A DNA stretch of 64,000 nucleotides from Ga0077548 sp035440445 (GCA_035440445.1 DAORMJ010000017.1:1-64000); one strand, 5' to 3'; positions 1 through 9,784 are shown, counted from the first letter of the stretch. Notes: generated by a model not told the origin, from the letters alone. Numbers and translations are program-made.

Positions 1-467
1 AAGTCCGCCGGATTCCGGCCACGCGGCGAGCGCGGCCGCAATGCCGGGTCAGGCCGTCCCGACTGACGTGGTGCGCGCGGGTCCGCGCTGCGCTGCATGC
101 GCGGATCGCGTAGCGGTGGCTCGGCCTGCGGCTGTTCCTCTTCCTCGTAGGGCGCCTCATTCCCGGCGCGCTGCTCCGATGGCGCCTGCGGTGCCGCAGG
201 CATGGCGTCAGTGCGCGGCGCGCGGGGTGCCGGCGGCGGAGGGGGTGCGTTGCGCGAGGCGGTGGCCTCGGCTTCGACCTTGCGGATCGCATCCTCGAGC
301 GCCAACCGCTCGCGAGTAATGTCGCCTTCGGAAAGCGGCGGATTGATACCCCGGAGCTGGTTCACCAGCGCCGTCCGCGCGCGGTCATAGATCGCCCGGC
401 GCGCCTCACCCGTATTCGGGTCGAGCCCCGCGATCGCACGCGACAGGAGTGGACGGTAATCAGTCAT
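1..467 (-). CDS. Conserved hypothetical protein, 3' end outside the window
   Basis: An open frame runs on the minus strand from ATG at 467 off the left edge with no stop, giving at least 155 residues. It starts MTDYRPLLSRAIAGL and its first ~70 residues look like a real folded domain (PNTGEARRAIYDRARTAL, then LRGINPPLSEGDITRERL). The rest is a low-complexity Pro/Glu/Arg-rich tail. I recall similar proteins encoded beside purA in Bradyrhizobium-like genomes but know of no function. The start lies 42 bases beyond the stop of purA, which is on the same strand, so it could be expressed with a gene further left. The family is not identified and the C-terminus is unseen. Confidence 0.6.
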   Translation of the reverse strand, partial: MTDYRPLLSRAIAGLDPNTGEARRAIYDRARTALVNQLRGINPPLSEGDITRERLALEDAIRKVEAEATASRNAPPPPPAPRAPRTDAMPAAPQAPSEQRAGNEAPYEEEEQPQAEPPLRDPRMQRSADPRAPRQSGRPDPALRPRSPRGRNPAD

Positions 468-509
468 CAGCCACGGTTATCTCAACGCAATACCAAAGAA
501 ATCGTTGCC

Positions 510-1802
510 TCACGATTGAAACGGATTTTGGACCAATATCGTATCTTCGCGCTCCGGGCTCGTGGAAACCAGTGCCACGGGGCAATCAATCAATTCCTCG
601 ATTCGCCGGACATATTTTACCGCCGCAGCCGGCAGGTCCGCCCAGGACCGCGCCCCACGGGTGGAAGACGTCCAGCCCTCGATTTCCTCGTAAACCGGCT
701 CTACCTGCGCCTGTGCGCCCTGGCTCGCGGGCAGGTAGTCCATATCGTGGCCCTTGAGCCGATAGCCGACACAGACTTTCAGCGGGTTCAGGCCGTCCAG
801 CACGTCGAGCTTGGTCAGCGCGATGCCCTGAATGCCGCCCGTGCGCACCGACTGGCGCACCAGCACGGCGTCGAACCAGCCGCAGCGGCGCGGTCGGCCG
901 GTAACGGTTCCGAACTCGTGCCCGCGCTCGCCAAGGCGTTTGCCGGTCTCGTCATTGAGTTCGGTCGGAAACGGGCCTTCGCCGACGCGGGTCGTATAGG
1001 CTTTGGTGATGCCGAGTACATAACCGACCGCATTCGGGCCGAGCCCGGAGCCGGTCGCGGCTTGCGCGGCAACCGTATTCGACGAGGTCACGAAGGGATA
1101 GGTGCCGTGGTCCACGTCGAGGAGCGCGCCCTGAGCGCCCTCGAACAGAATCCGGTCGCCGCGGCGGCGCGATTCGTCCAGGAGATGCCAGACGCGATCC
1201 ATGAACGGCAGCACGCGCGGCGCGACCGAAAGCAGTTCGTCGCGGAGCGTGTCGCGCATGACTTCGGCAAGGCCGAGACCGCGGCGAATCGCGTTGTGAT
1301 GGTCAAGGAGCCGGTCGAGCTTGGCATCGAGTTGCGCGGGCTCGGCGAGATCCATGAGACGGATCGCGCGGCGGCCGACTTTGTCTTCGTAGGCCGGGCC
1401 GATGCCGCGCTTGGTGGTGCCGATCTTCAGTCCCGGCCCAGCACCTTCGCGCAGGCCGTCGAGTTCGCGATGCAGCGACAGGATGAGCGAGGTGTTTTCG
1501 GCGATGCGCAGGTTCTTCGGCGAAATCTCGACGCCCTGACCCGCAAGCCGGTCGATTTCCGTCATGAGCGCATGCGGATCGAGCACCACACCATTGCCGA
1601 TGATCGCAAGCTTGTTCGGGCGCACGACGCCGGAAGGCAGCAGCGACAGCTTGTAGGTGTTGCCCCCGATCACGAGCGTATGGCCTGCATTGTGACCACC
1701 TTGAAAGCGGACCACGACATCGGCCTGCTCGGAAAGCCAATCGACGATCTTGCCTTTTCCTTCGTCACCCCATTGGGAGCCGACGACCACGACATTCGAC
1801 AC
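510..1802 (-). CDS. purA: Adenylosuccinate synthetase
   Basis: PurA joins IMP and aspartate using GTP to give adenylosuccinate, the first committed step from IMP to AMP, in the cytoplasm. The 430-residue product is the normal family length. The N-terminal GTP loop GDEGKGK lies at residues 12-18, and the catalytic pair Asp13 and His41 (GGHNAGHT) sits at the same numbers as in the E. coli enzyme. Later family motifs such as TTKRGIGPAYEDK and GITKAYTTRVGEGPFPTE are also present. It is transcribed leftwards. The 222-base gap on its right separates it from the divergent VOC gene and must hold its promoter. Confidence 0.97.
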   Translation of the reverse strand: MSNVVVVGSQWGDEGKGKIVDWLSEQADVVVRFQGGHNAGHTLVIGGNTYKLSLLPSGVVRPNKLAIIGNGVVLDPHALMTEIDRLAGQGVEISPKNLRIAENTSLILSLHRELDGLREGAGPGLKIGTTKRGIGPAYEDKVGRRAIRLMDLAEPAQLDAKLDRLLDHHNAIRRGLGLAEVMRDTLRDELLSVAPRVLPFMDRVWHLLDESRRRGDRILFEGAQGALLDVDHGTYPFVTSSNTVAAQAATGSGLGPNAVGYVLGITKAYTTRVGEGPFPTELNDETGKRLGERGHEFGTVTGRPRRCGWFDAVLVRQSVRTGGIQGIALTKLDVLDGLNPLKVCVGYRLKGHDMDYLPASQGAQAQVEPVYEEIEGWTSSTRGARSWADLPAAAVKYVRRIEELIDCPVALVSTSPEREDTILVQNPFQS

Positions 1803-2024
1803 TTCGAATTACTCCAAGCCGCGCAAAAGAAAACCCGGCACAAGCTGGCCGGGGTGTGCGGAGTTTCGTAGCCAATCGGCCCCGGGGTGGCAAGAAAAAC
1901 GGCACTTCGGCCCACAGGACCGGCCGGTCTCCGCCGGGTTGCCCCGGTGCAAGGAAATACGGGCAAACCGAGCCTTGTCCGGCCCGCACTGGAACCCAAT
2001 CTTCCCAGCGGAAAGAGGCTCTCG

Positions 2025-2876
2025 ATGACCCAACAACTACCCGACACATTTCGGCTTGGACCTGCGGCACTGCGCGTTTCGGATGCCAGCCGGGCGCTCG
2101 ACTTCTACGTGAACAAGGTCGGCCTTGCGCTACGCGAACGGGGCAGCGATTTCGCCCTCCTCGGCACCCCCAGCGAAGACCTGCTGCGCCTCGACTTCGT
2201 CCCCGGCATCGCACCGCGCGATGAACGGGAGACCGGCCTCTATCATATCGCCTTTCTTCTTCCCGACCGGCCGTCGCTCGGCGCGGTCATTGCGCGGCTC
2301 AGCGCGAATGACGTGAAACTCGGCGCCGCCGACCATCTCGTCAGCGAAGCGATCTATGTCTGGGATCCCGACAACAACGGCATCGAAATCTATCGCGACC
2401 GGCCGCGCAGCGAATGGACCTGGCGCGACGGTCAGGTGCAGATGTCGAATCGTCCGCTCGATTTCCAGGGCCTGCTTGCCGAACCCGGCGTCGAGACGCG
2501 AGCGCGAGAAAGCGTGAAGGAAGGAACGCGGATCGGCCACATCCATCTCGAGGTCGACGATCTTGCGAAAGCCAAAGAGTTCTACAGCAGCGTAATCGGC
2601 TTCACGCCGGTCTCCACGCTTCCCGGCGCGCAGTTCCTGTCAGCCGGCGGCTATCATCATCATATCGGGACCAACGTTTGGGAGAGCCGGAACGGTCCGC
2701 CACCCTCGCCGGAGAAAGCCGGACTTTCGAGCATGACCTTCGTGTTGCCGGATGAGCCTTCCGTTGACGCGCTGCGCCGGCGGCTCGGCTCCGCCGGGAT
2801 CGAAACGATCGCGGCAAAAGACGGCTTCGACTTTATCGATCCATGGCGCACCAGGGTGACCGTGCGACGGTCGTGA
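2025..2876 (+). CDS. Two-domain VOC (glyoxalase/extradiol dioxygenase-type) protein, CatE-like
   Basis: This cytoplasmic metalloprotein of 283 residues has two vicinal-oxygen-chelate units. The first (~8-125) carries LGPAALRVSDASRALDFY and GLYHIAFLLPD. The second (~165-283) carries IGHIHLEVDDLAKAKEFY and GGYHHHIGTNVW. The paired layout resembles CatE-type catechol 2,3-dioxygenases, but substrate cannot be read from sequence. The frame is open upstream of 2025; ATG 2025 is chosen because GGAAAGAGG at 2010-2018 is a good ribosome-binding site 6 bases away and the domain starts right after it. The C-terminus (FIDPWRTRVTVRRS) is short for the family. It lies 85 bases before an SDR gene on the same strand. 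Confidence 0.85.
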   Translation: MTQQLPDTFRLGPAALRVSDASRALDFYVNKVGLALRERGSDFALLGTPSEDLLRLDFVPGIAPRDERETGLYHIAFLLPDRPSLGAVIARLSANDVKLGAADHLVSEAIYVWDPDNNGIEIYRDRPRSEWTWRDGQVQMSNRPLDFQGLLAEPGVETRARESVKEGTRIGHIHLEVDDLAKAKEFYSSVIGFTPVSTLPGAQFLSAGGYHHHIGTNVWESRNGPPPSPEKAGLSSMTFVLPDEPSVDALRRRLGSAGIETIAAKDGFDFIDPWRTRVTVRRS

Positions 2877-2961
2877 CCGCAGAGCGAAACGGGCGATTCC
2901 AATTTCTTGACTCCCGCGCAGGCGCTCGCTCTACCTAGCGGCCAATCGCAGGGAGGCATGC

Positions 2962-3765
2962 ATGTTCGAGAACTTGTTTTCGCTAAAGGATCGTGTCGCG
3001 ATCGTAACCGGCGGATCGCGCGGCATCGGCAAGATGATCGCGAGCGGCTTTCTCGCTTACGGTGCGGCCAAGGTTTACATCACCGCGCGCAAAGCGGGCC
3101 CGCTCGACGCGACCGCGAAAGAACTTTCGCAAACTTATCCCGGCGAATGCATCGCGCTGCCGATCGATATGTCGACGGTTGAAGGCTGCAACCAGCTCGC
3201 AGCCGAGATCATGAAGCGCGAGCCGAAGCTCGATATTCTCGTGAACAACGCGGGTGCCGCCTGGGGCGCGAACTTCGACGAATTCCCGGAAGCCGGCTGG
3301 GACAAGGTCATGGACCTGAACGTCAAATCGCTCTTCTTCCTGACCAAGGCGCTGGCGAAACCCTTGCGCGCGGCGGCAACGAAAGAGCGACCGGGCAAGG
3401 TCATCAACATCGCCTCGATCGACGGTCTCTCCGTCAATCCGCTGGAAACCTATTCCTATCAGGCGAGCAAGGCCGCGGTGATCCATCTCACGCGCCGCAT
3501 GGCGGCGAAGCTGATCAAGGACAACATCAACGTCACCGCGATTTGTCCGGGCGCCTTCGCCTCCGAGATGAACCGCGCGGCGCGCGATCACGCCGACGAA
3601 GTGTCAAAGCGCATTCCTTCGCGGCGGATCGGCGATGACAAGGACATGGCCGGGCTTGCAGTCTTCCTCGCCTCGCGTGCCGGCGACTACGTGGTTGGCA
3701 ACTCGATCGCGATCGACGGCGGCATCGTTTACGCGAATGTCAGCCTTCCGGTGGCTGGCGAATAA
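2962..3765 (+). CDS. Short-chain dehydrogenase/reductase, RhlG-like
   Basis: A classical SDR of 267 residues, expected to be a soluble NAD(P)H-dependent oxidoreductase. It has the nucleotide-binding TGGSRGIG near residue 16, NNAGAAWGA near 96, and the active-site order IASIDG...YSYQASKAA (Ser, then YxxxK). The N-terminus (FSLKDRVAIVTGGSRGIGKMI) and the NNAGAAWGA segment recall Pseudomonas RhlG, a beta-ketoacyl reductase. The match is from memory, so the substrate is not assigned. The ATG at 2962 follows the ribosome-binding site GGGAGGC. It is downstream of the VOC gene with an 85-base gap and could be co-transcribed. Confidence 0.87.
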   Translation: MFENLFSLKDRVAIVTGGSRGIGKMIASGFLAYGAAKVYITARKAGPLDATAKELSQTYPGECIALPIDMSTVEGCNQLAAEIMKREPKLDILVNNAGAAWGANFDEFPEAGWDKVMDLNVKSLFFLTKALAKPLRAAATKERPGKVINIASIDGLSVNPLETYSYQASKAAVIHLTRRMAAKLIKDNINVTAICPGAFASEMNRAARDHADEVSKRIPSRRIGDDKDMAGLAVFLASRAGDYVVGNSIAIDGGIVYANVSLPVAGE

Positions 3766-3788
3766 GACCCTCACGCCGCGCTGAGGGG

Positions 3789-3819
3789 AATGCATGGGCA
3801 GCCCGCGCTCCCATGCATT
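3789..3819. repeat. 10-bp perfect inverted repeat between SDR and DMT genes
   Basis: AATGCATGGG (3789-3798) and CCCATGCATT (3810-3819) are exact reverse complements separated by 11 bases. No T-run follows on the plus strand, so it is a poor intrinsic terminator. It could be an operator for the DMT gene that starts at 3874, or a chance palindrome. Confidence 0.5.
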
Positions 3820-3873
3820 GACCGCCCGTGGCCGCTTTCCTAAAGAGCGCTTCTCCATAGAGGCGGCTCACGA

Positions 3874-4779
3874 ATGCAGTCTTTCGTCCGCGATTTTTTC
3901 AACCGCCCTTATCTGCTGCTGTCGCTGACCTCGCTGTTCTGGGCGGGCAATATCGTGCTCGGCCGTTATGCGGCCGGGATCGTACCGCCGCTTGCGCTCG
4001 CATTCATTCGCTGGACCGCCGCCTTTCTTATTCTGATCGGCATCGCCTGGCCGTTCCTGCGAAAAGACTGGGCGGCAATTCGCGCGAACCTCGGAATCCT
4101 GCTTTTGCTGAGCCTTCTCGGGATCGCGCTTTACAACACGCTCGCTTACTGGGGGCTGCAATATACGCAGGCGATCAACGCGCTGTTGCTGGCATCGACC
4201 CATCCGATGATCGTCGCGGTGTGGAGCTTCGTTCTCTATGGCCACCGGCTCACCAGGTGGCAGGCGCTTGGACTGCTGTTCTCCTTGATCGGCGTTGCGA
4301 TCGTCATCACGCGCGGCGATCTCTCAGCCTTGCGGGAAATCCGCTTCAATATCGGCGACGTGGTCTTCTTCATCGCGCAGGCGCTCTACTCGTTCTACAC
4401 AGCACTTCTGTTCATGCGGCCGAAGATCCACCAGTTGTCCTTTCTCGCCTTCACGGTCGGGGCAGGCGCGCTGATGCTCGCCCCTGCCTACACCGCCGAT
4501 GTCATCATGGGGCATACTTTCACACTGGATCTGCGCTCGCTTCTGATCCTTGGTTACATCCTGATTTTTCCGACGCTGCTCGCTTATCTTTTCTTCAATC
4601 GCGGAAACGAACTGATCGGACCGAACCGCGCCTCGCCGTTCTACCATCTCATTCCGGTGTTCGGCTCCGTGCTTGCGATCGTGTTTCTGGGAGAGCGGCC
4701 CGAATTGTTTCACGCCGTTGGCTATGCCTTCGTAATCGGCGGCATCTTCATCGGCACCCGCGGCCAGCCGAAGGCATAA
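3874..4779 (+). CDS. EamA/DMT-family transporter
   Basis: An inner-membrane permease of 301 residues made almost wholly of hydrophobic helices, about ten, arranged as two EamA repeats. The first repeat begins LTSLFWAGNIVLGRYAAG and the second begins near residue 150 (IGDVVFFIAQALYSFYTAL). EamA members export or take up amino acids, nucleotides or metabolites; the substrate cannot be told here. The conserved end of the second repeat (FYHLIPVFGSVLAIVFLGE) is intact. It converges on serA, with a shared bidirectional terminator between them. Confidence 0.88.
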   Translation: MQSFVRDFFNRPYLLLSLTSLFWAGNIVLGRYAAGIVPPLALAFIRWTAAFLILIGIAWPFLRKDWAAIRANLGILLLLSLLGIALYNTLAYWGLQYTQAINALLLASTHPMIVAVWSFVLYGHRLTRWQALGLLFSLIGVAIVITRGDLSALREIRFNIGDVVFFIAQALYSFYTALLFMRPKIHQLSFLAFTVGAGALMLAPAYTADVIMGHTFTLDLRSLLILGYILIFPTLLAYLFFNRGNELIGPNRASPFYHLIPVFGSVLAIVFLGERPELFHAVGYAFVIGGIFIGTRGQPKA

Positions 4780-4781
4780 AG

Positions 4782-4814
4782 AAAAACGCCCGGCGAAGAG
4801 GCCGGGCGCTTTTA
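4782..4814. terminator. Bidirectional intrinsic terminator between DMT gene and serA
   Basis: The arms CGCCCGGC (4787-4794) and GCCGGGCG (4801-4808) enclose a 6-base loop. TTTT follows on the plus strand and AAAAA precedes it, which gives a T-run on the minus strand. It sits between convergent stops at 4779 and 4833. Confidence 0.85.
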
Positions 4815-4832
4815 CAAGTTCTTCGGAAGAAA

Positions 4833-6413
4833 TCAGAACCGCAACGGCTTCACCCGCTGCACCAGCGGCAGCTTCATGATCTTGCCGAGCACCTCGTCGG
4901 ACGCGACGCTGTCGATGTGAACGAGCGCAATGGCGTCACCGCCGGGCTCGGTGCGGCCGAAATGCATGGTCGCGATGTTGATGCCGGCATCGCCCAGCGT
5001 GGAGGCGAAACGGCCGATAAAGCCGGGCTTGTCCTGGTTGGTGACGTAGATCATCTGCTCACCGAACTCGGCATCCATGCGGATGCCCTTGATGTTCACG
5101 ATGCGCGGGCGGCCGTCGGCATAGACCGTGCCGGAGATGTCGCGGGTCTGCTTTTCGGTCGTGACCGAAACCGTGATCAGGCTGTCGTAATCGCCGACCG
5201 CATCGCGGGTGGTTTCTTCAACGATGATGCCGCGCTCTTTCGCAATCACCGGCGCCGACACCACATTGATGTCGCGCAGGTTCGGGCGCAGCAGACCGGC
5301 GATGGCCGCCGACGTCATGGCCTTGATCTTCATGCTCGCGACCGAACCGGCATAGGTGATCTGAACGCGCTTGATCCCGCTCTCGGTGAGCTGGCCCGCG
5401 AACGAGCCGAGCTTTTCGGCAAGCTCGATATAGGGCCGCAGCTTCGGCGCTTCTTCGGCCGTGATCGACGGGAAGTTGACGGCGTTCGAGATCGCACCGC
5501 GGATCAGATAGTCCGACATCTGCTCGGCCACCTGCAGCGCCACGTTCTCCTGCGCTTCGGTGGTGGATGCGCCGAGATGCGGCGTGCAGACCACGTTCGG
5601 ATGACCGAACAGCGGATTGGACGTCGCAGGCTCGGTAACGAACACATCGAATCCCGCTCCCGCGACCTGACCGGAGTCGAGCGCGGCACGCAGCGCGACT
5701 TCGTCGACGAGGCCGCCGCGTGCGCAGTTGATGATGCGAACGCCCTTCTTGGTCTTGGCAAGTGCCGCCGCATCGAGAATGTTTTTGGTCTTGTCGGTCA
5801 GCGGCGTGTGGAAGGTGATGAAGTCCGCGCGCGCAAGAAGATCGTCGAATTCGACCTTCTCCACGCCGAGATCAAGCGCGCGCTCCGGCGAAAGGAAAGG
5901 ATCGAACGCGATCACCTTCATTCGCAGGCCGATCGCGCGATCGGCCACGATCGAACCGATATTGCCGCAGCCGACGATGCCGAGCGTCTTGTTGGTGATT
6001 TCGACGCCGTTGAAGCGGTTCTTTTCCCATTTGCCGGCCTGCGTGGAGGCGTCGGCTGCCGGGATTTGGCGCGCGACCGCGAACATCAGCGCGATCGCAT
6101 GTTCGGCGGTGGTGATCGAGTTGCCGAACGGCGTGTTCATTACGATCACGCCTTTCGCCGTCGCCGCCGGGATTTCGACGTTATCGACGCCGATGCCGGC
6201 GCGGCCGACGACCTTCAGTTTCGTCGCCGCTTCCAGCACCTTTGCAGTGACCTTGGTCGCGGACCGGATGGCGATGCCGTCATAGTCGCCGATGATCTTA
6301 ATGAGCTCGTCGCGCTCGAGACCGGTTTTGACGTCGGTTTCCACGCCGCGATCCTTGAAGATCTGTACGGCGGTCGGCGAGAGTTTGTCTGCAATCAGAA
6401 CGCGGGGTGCCAT
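4833..6413 (-). CDS. serA: D-3-phosphoglycerate dehydrogenase
   Basis: SerA oxidises 3-phosphoglycerate to 3-phosphohydroxypyruvate with NAD+, the first step of serine synthesis. The 526-residue product is the long form: catalytic and NAD domains (VGCGNIGS near 150, NCARGGLVDE near 235, PHLGASTTEAQE near 285), an intervening allosteric substrate-binding region, and a C-terminal ACT domain from about 450 (YVTNQDKPGFIGRF) that usually senses serine. GAGGA lies 9 bases before ATG 6413 (MAPRVLIADKLS) but abuts the ATG at 6422, so 6413 is the better start. It is the second gene of a serC-serA operon. Confidence 0.96.
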   Translation of the reverse strand: MAPRVLIADKLSPTAVQIFKDRGVETDVKTGLERDELIKIIGDYDGIAIRSATKVTAKVLEAATKLKVVGRAGIGVDNVEIPAATAKGVIVMNTPFGNSITTAEHAIALMFAVARQIPAADASTQAGKWEKNRFNGVEITNKTLGIVGCGNIGSIVADRAIGLRMKVIAFDPFLSPERALDLGVEKVEFDDLLARADFITFHTPLTDKTKNILDAAALAKTKKGVRIINCARGGLVDEVALRAALDSGQVAGAGFDVFVTEPATSNPLFGHPNVVCTPHLGASTTEAQENVALQVAEQMSDYLIRGAISNAVNFPSITAEEAPKLRPYIELAEKLGSFAGQLTESGIKRVQITYAGSVASMKIKAMTSAAIAGLLRPNLRDINVVSAPVIAKERGIIVEETTRDAVGDYDSLITVSVTTEKQTRDISGTVYADGRPRIVNIKGIRMDAEFGEQMIYVTNQDKPGFIGRFASTLGDAGINIATMHFGRTEPGGDAIALVHIDSVASDEVLGKIMKLPLVQRVKPLRF

Positions 6414-6491
6414 GGTGTTCATTCCTCGTGATCCCCGCGCAACGCAATCAGCGCGAAGGGGGAATCGTTTTGAAAGGGAAAAGAGAGCGAT

Positions 6492-6518
6492 CCGGACGAC
6501 GCACGTTGCGTCGTCCGG
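6492..6518. repeat. 12-bp perfect hairpin between serC and serA
   Basis: CCGGACGACGCA (6492-6503), loop CGT, then TGCGTCGTCCGG (6507-6518). It lies in the serC-serA spacer of the co-directional operon. There is no strong T-run directly after it on the minus strand, so an mRNA-stabilising or partial-termination element is more likely than a full terminator. Confidence 0.65.
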
Positions 6519-6532
6519 CATGACGGAATGCG

Positions 6533-7699
<1,167 letters not shown>

Positions 7700-7748
7700 C
7701 TGACCTATCCTTCCAGATAGAAGCCCCTCGTTGGGGAGGGGTGTCCCA
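7700..7748 (-). promoter_or_regulatory. serC leader RNA (serC motif type)
   Basis: Just before serC the transcript holds two short stems. CCCCTC/GAGGGG (7724-7741) has a 6-base loop. CTATC/GATAG (7705-7720) encloses the ribosome-binding GGA. A final stem masking the serC ribosome-binding site is the hallmark of the Rfam serC leader described in Alphaproteobacteria, and the position and stem layout match what I remember. The ligand or signal for the class is not established. The 5' end is estimated from the promoter. Confidence 0.8.
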
Positions 7749-7754
7749 CTGGGG

Positions 7755-7782
7755 GGAATAGCAGAACTTTATGGCCGGTCAA
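7755..7782 (-). promoter_or_regulatory. Probable promoter of serC-serA
   Basis: On the minus strand TTGACC (7777-7782) is followed after 16 bases by TATTCC (7755-7760). This would place the transcript start near 7748, just at the 5' side of the leader RNA. Confidence 0.5.
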
Positions 7783-7856
7783 GTGCGCCGCACAATTCTT
7801 CGCGGCGACAGGCATGCAAACCGCTCACCCCTGCCCCGGCAAAATGTGCGGAGAAT

Positions 7857-7890
7857 AAAAAAGGCCGCGATCTGAAAGAGACCGCGGCCT
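7857..7890 (-). terminator. Intrinsic terminator downstream of the small OMP gene
   Basis: On the minus strand AGGCCGCG and CGCGGCCT pair around a 13-base loop (7863-7890), directly followed by TTTTTT (7857-7862). It lies 37 bases after the stop of the outer-membrane protein gene at 7927. Confidence 0.88.
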
Positions 7891-7926
7891 AGTTTCGCGA
7901 GAGAGCCAACTCTACGCGGGGATGGT

Positions 7927-8544
7927 TCAGTCAAGCTTGTAGCGGAAGCCTACGCGGAATTCGTGCGAATAGACCTCGATCGGCGCATTGCTCAGCGAGA
8001 CGCCGTTGCCAAGATCGGCGAAGCGATAGCCGAAATCGACTGAAAGGTTGGGCGACAGATGATAGGCAGCACCCGCCATCAGCGCATAAGCGAAATTCCA
8101 CTTCGCACCGGCATCGGTGTGATTATAGGCCGTGCCAACACCGGCGCCGACATAAGGCGTGACACCGTACCAGGTGCCAATATCGGCATAGGCGTTGAAG
8201 AGCAGCGCCGAAGACCAGAGCTTCATGCCCGCGACGTCCGGATTGTCGCCCGCGCTGAAGCGGCTGCCGAACTGATAATCGAGCGTCACGTCGCCGCGCA
8301 GCCAGTTGTTGAACTGATAGCCAACACCGACACCGAGCGCTGCGGCATCTTCGGGACCGGACGCGCCGGGAATGGCGAACGTGCGATAAGTGAAGTCGCC
8401 GCGCAGATACCAGTTAGAGCCGAGTTCGACGACGGGCAGCGGCGGCGCCTGCAGAATCGGCGGCGGCGGCGACATGTCGGCTGCGAGCGCCGGAGACAGT
8501 ACACTGGTGAAGAGTGCGGCCGCGGCCAGAGCGAGTTTTTTCAT
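7927..8544 (-). CDS. Outer-membrane beta-barrel protein (Omp25/31-RopB type)
   Basis: A 205-residue exported protein with a cleavable signal peptide (MKKLALAAAALFTSVLSPALA, cleavage near 22), a short Pro-rich linker, then alternating amphipathic strands of the small alphaproteobacterial porin-like family. WYLRGDFTYRTF, LGVGVGYQFNNWLRGDVTLDY and YVGAGVGTAYNH are typical strand pairs. It ends in the strand SHEFRVGFRYKLD, which lacks the terminal Phe usual for BAM substrates. Its role is probably structural or as a small channel. It has its own terminator and is a paralogue of the next gene. Confidence 0.85.
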   Translation of the reverse strand: MKKLALAAAALFTSVLSPALAADMSPPPPILQAPPLPVVELGSNWYLRGDFTYRTFAIPGASGPEDAAALGVGVGYQFNNWLRGDVTLDYQFGSRFSAGDNPDVAGMKLWSSALLFNAYADIGTWYGVTPYVGAGVGTAYNHTDAGAKWNFAYALMAGAAYHLSPNLSVDFGYRFADLGNGVSLSNAPIEVYSHEFRVGFRYKLD

Positions 8545-8701
8545 ACGAGATACCTTTTTTGCGCATCGCCTGAGCGACGCGAACTCGACGTTCGAGGTGG
8601 ATTATCCAACTGTTAGGGTTAATTTTCCGAAAACGGTTTTGATTTCGAAAGCGGAAAGTGGCGAGCGGCACGATCGATCGCGCCGCTCGCCTTTCGAGAG
8701 A

Positions 8702-9700
8702 TCAGAACTTCCGCATCAGCGGCTGGAAGACCTGCGGCGGAACGATCTGTTGCGGGACGCTGCTCGCGAAGAGATAGCGCACGCCGAGCTTCAGATCGTG
8801 CGAGTCGATCCCCTTGAAGAGCATCGGATTGCGAACGGTGTTCGTGCCGTCATAGGCGATGATGTCGCCGCTCTGCCCGTCGCCGAGATAAACGTAGCGA
8901 TAGGCGAATTCGAGCGTCACGTTCTTCGTGACTTCGTAGGCGAGACCCGCATGGAATGCGTAAGCGACGTTCCATTTGTAATCGGAGTCCGCATACCCCA
9001 GCGTCGGCGAACCGTTGGCGATGCCGGCATCGCGGAAGCTGTGAATGCCGATACGGCTGAAGCCGATGCCTGCGCCGACGAACGGCGTGACGCCGCCCCA
9101 GGTGCCGAGGTCTGCATAGACGTTGAACAGGTACAGCCACTCGGACTTTTTGCCCGTATAGTTGTTGAAGCGGGGATCAGCGCCGAGCGTATAGACGTCC
9201 ATACCGTGGAAACCAGTTTCACCACGATATTCGGCCGTCACGTCGAAGCGCATCCAGCTGTTCCATTTGTAACCGACACCGAAGCCGAACAGCATTCCAG
9301 ACTCGAAATTCTTGTCGAGAATCTGCAGGCCGGTTGCGGTCGCATAGAGCGCGTTGTCGAGTTCCATGACGGCCTGATTGGTCATGCCGATGTCGCCGCG
9401 GATGTACCAGCCGCCGAATTCCTCGACGTGCACATGCTGATAGTGCTGCACGACCGGCGGCGGCGGCGGAACCGCGGCCACGCAATGCGGCGGCGGTGGC
9501 GGGCCATAAGGCTGAGCGGGCGGACAGGGCTGCACGCAATGCGGTGGCGGCGGCGGCCCATAGCCATAAGGCTGCGGCGGCGGACATGCGGGAGGCATTT
9601 GCGGCGGCGGTGGCGGCGCGTAGTCCGCGCCAAGCGCAGTCCCCGTGCTGAAGGCAACAGCCGCTACGGCGGCCAGAGCGGCAAAACGAACGCTGCCCAT
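8702..9700 (-). CDS. Outer-membrane beta-barrel protein with Pro/Cys-rich linker
   Basis: A 332-residue protein related to its neighbour: signal peptide (~1-24), a proline-rich linker (~25-85), then a barrel that starts near GGWYIRGDIGMTNQAV and has GFGVGYKWNSWMRFDVTAEY and PFVGAGIGFSRIG strands. The linker repeats PYGPPPPPHCV-type units and holds four cysteines, unusual for an outer-membrane protein. The ATG at 9700 is chosen over an in-frame one at 9748 because AAAGGA lies 8 bases before it and the signal peptide begins there. A perfect CtrA-type box lies 85 bases upstream. Function is unknown beyond the family. Confidence 0.82.
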   Translation of the reverse strand: MGSVRFAALAAVAAVAFSTGTALGADYAPPPPPQMPPACPPPQPYGYGPPPPPHCVQPCPPAQPYGPPPPPHCVAAVPPPPPVVQHYQHVHVEEFGGWYIRGDIGMTNQAVMELDNALYATATGLQILDKNFESGMLFGFGVGYKWNSWMRFDVTAEYRGETGFHGMDVYTLGADPRFNNYTGKKSEWLYLFNVYADLGTWGGVTPFVGAGIGFSRIGIHSFRDAGIANGSPTLGYADSDYKWNVAYAFHAGLAYEVTKNVTLEFAYRYVYLGDGQSGDIIAYDGTNTVRNPMLFKGIDSHDLKLGVRYLFASSVPQQIVPPQVFQPLMRKF

Positions 9701-9784
9701 CTCACGAATCCTTTGTTCGCGGCATGAGCAGACTCGTGTCGGACCCACGCCAGTTACTGACGGCGTGAGTATCCCCGCGAGTAT

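Noticed and set aside
516..1871. 451-codon frame opposite purA
   Set aside because: Antisense shadow of purA.
4221..6431. 736-codon frame opposite serA
   Set aside because: It lies antisense to a well-supported gene with all family motifs, is Arg/Asp/His-rich, and is the shadow expected from GC-rich codon use.
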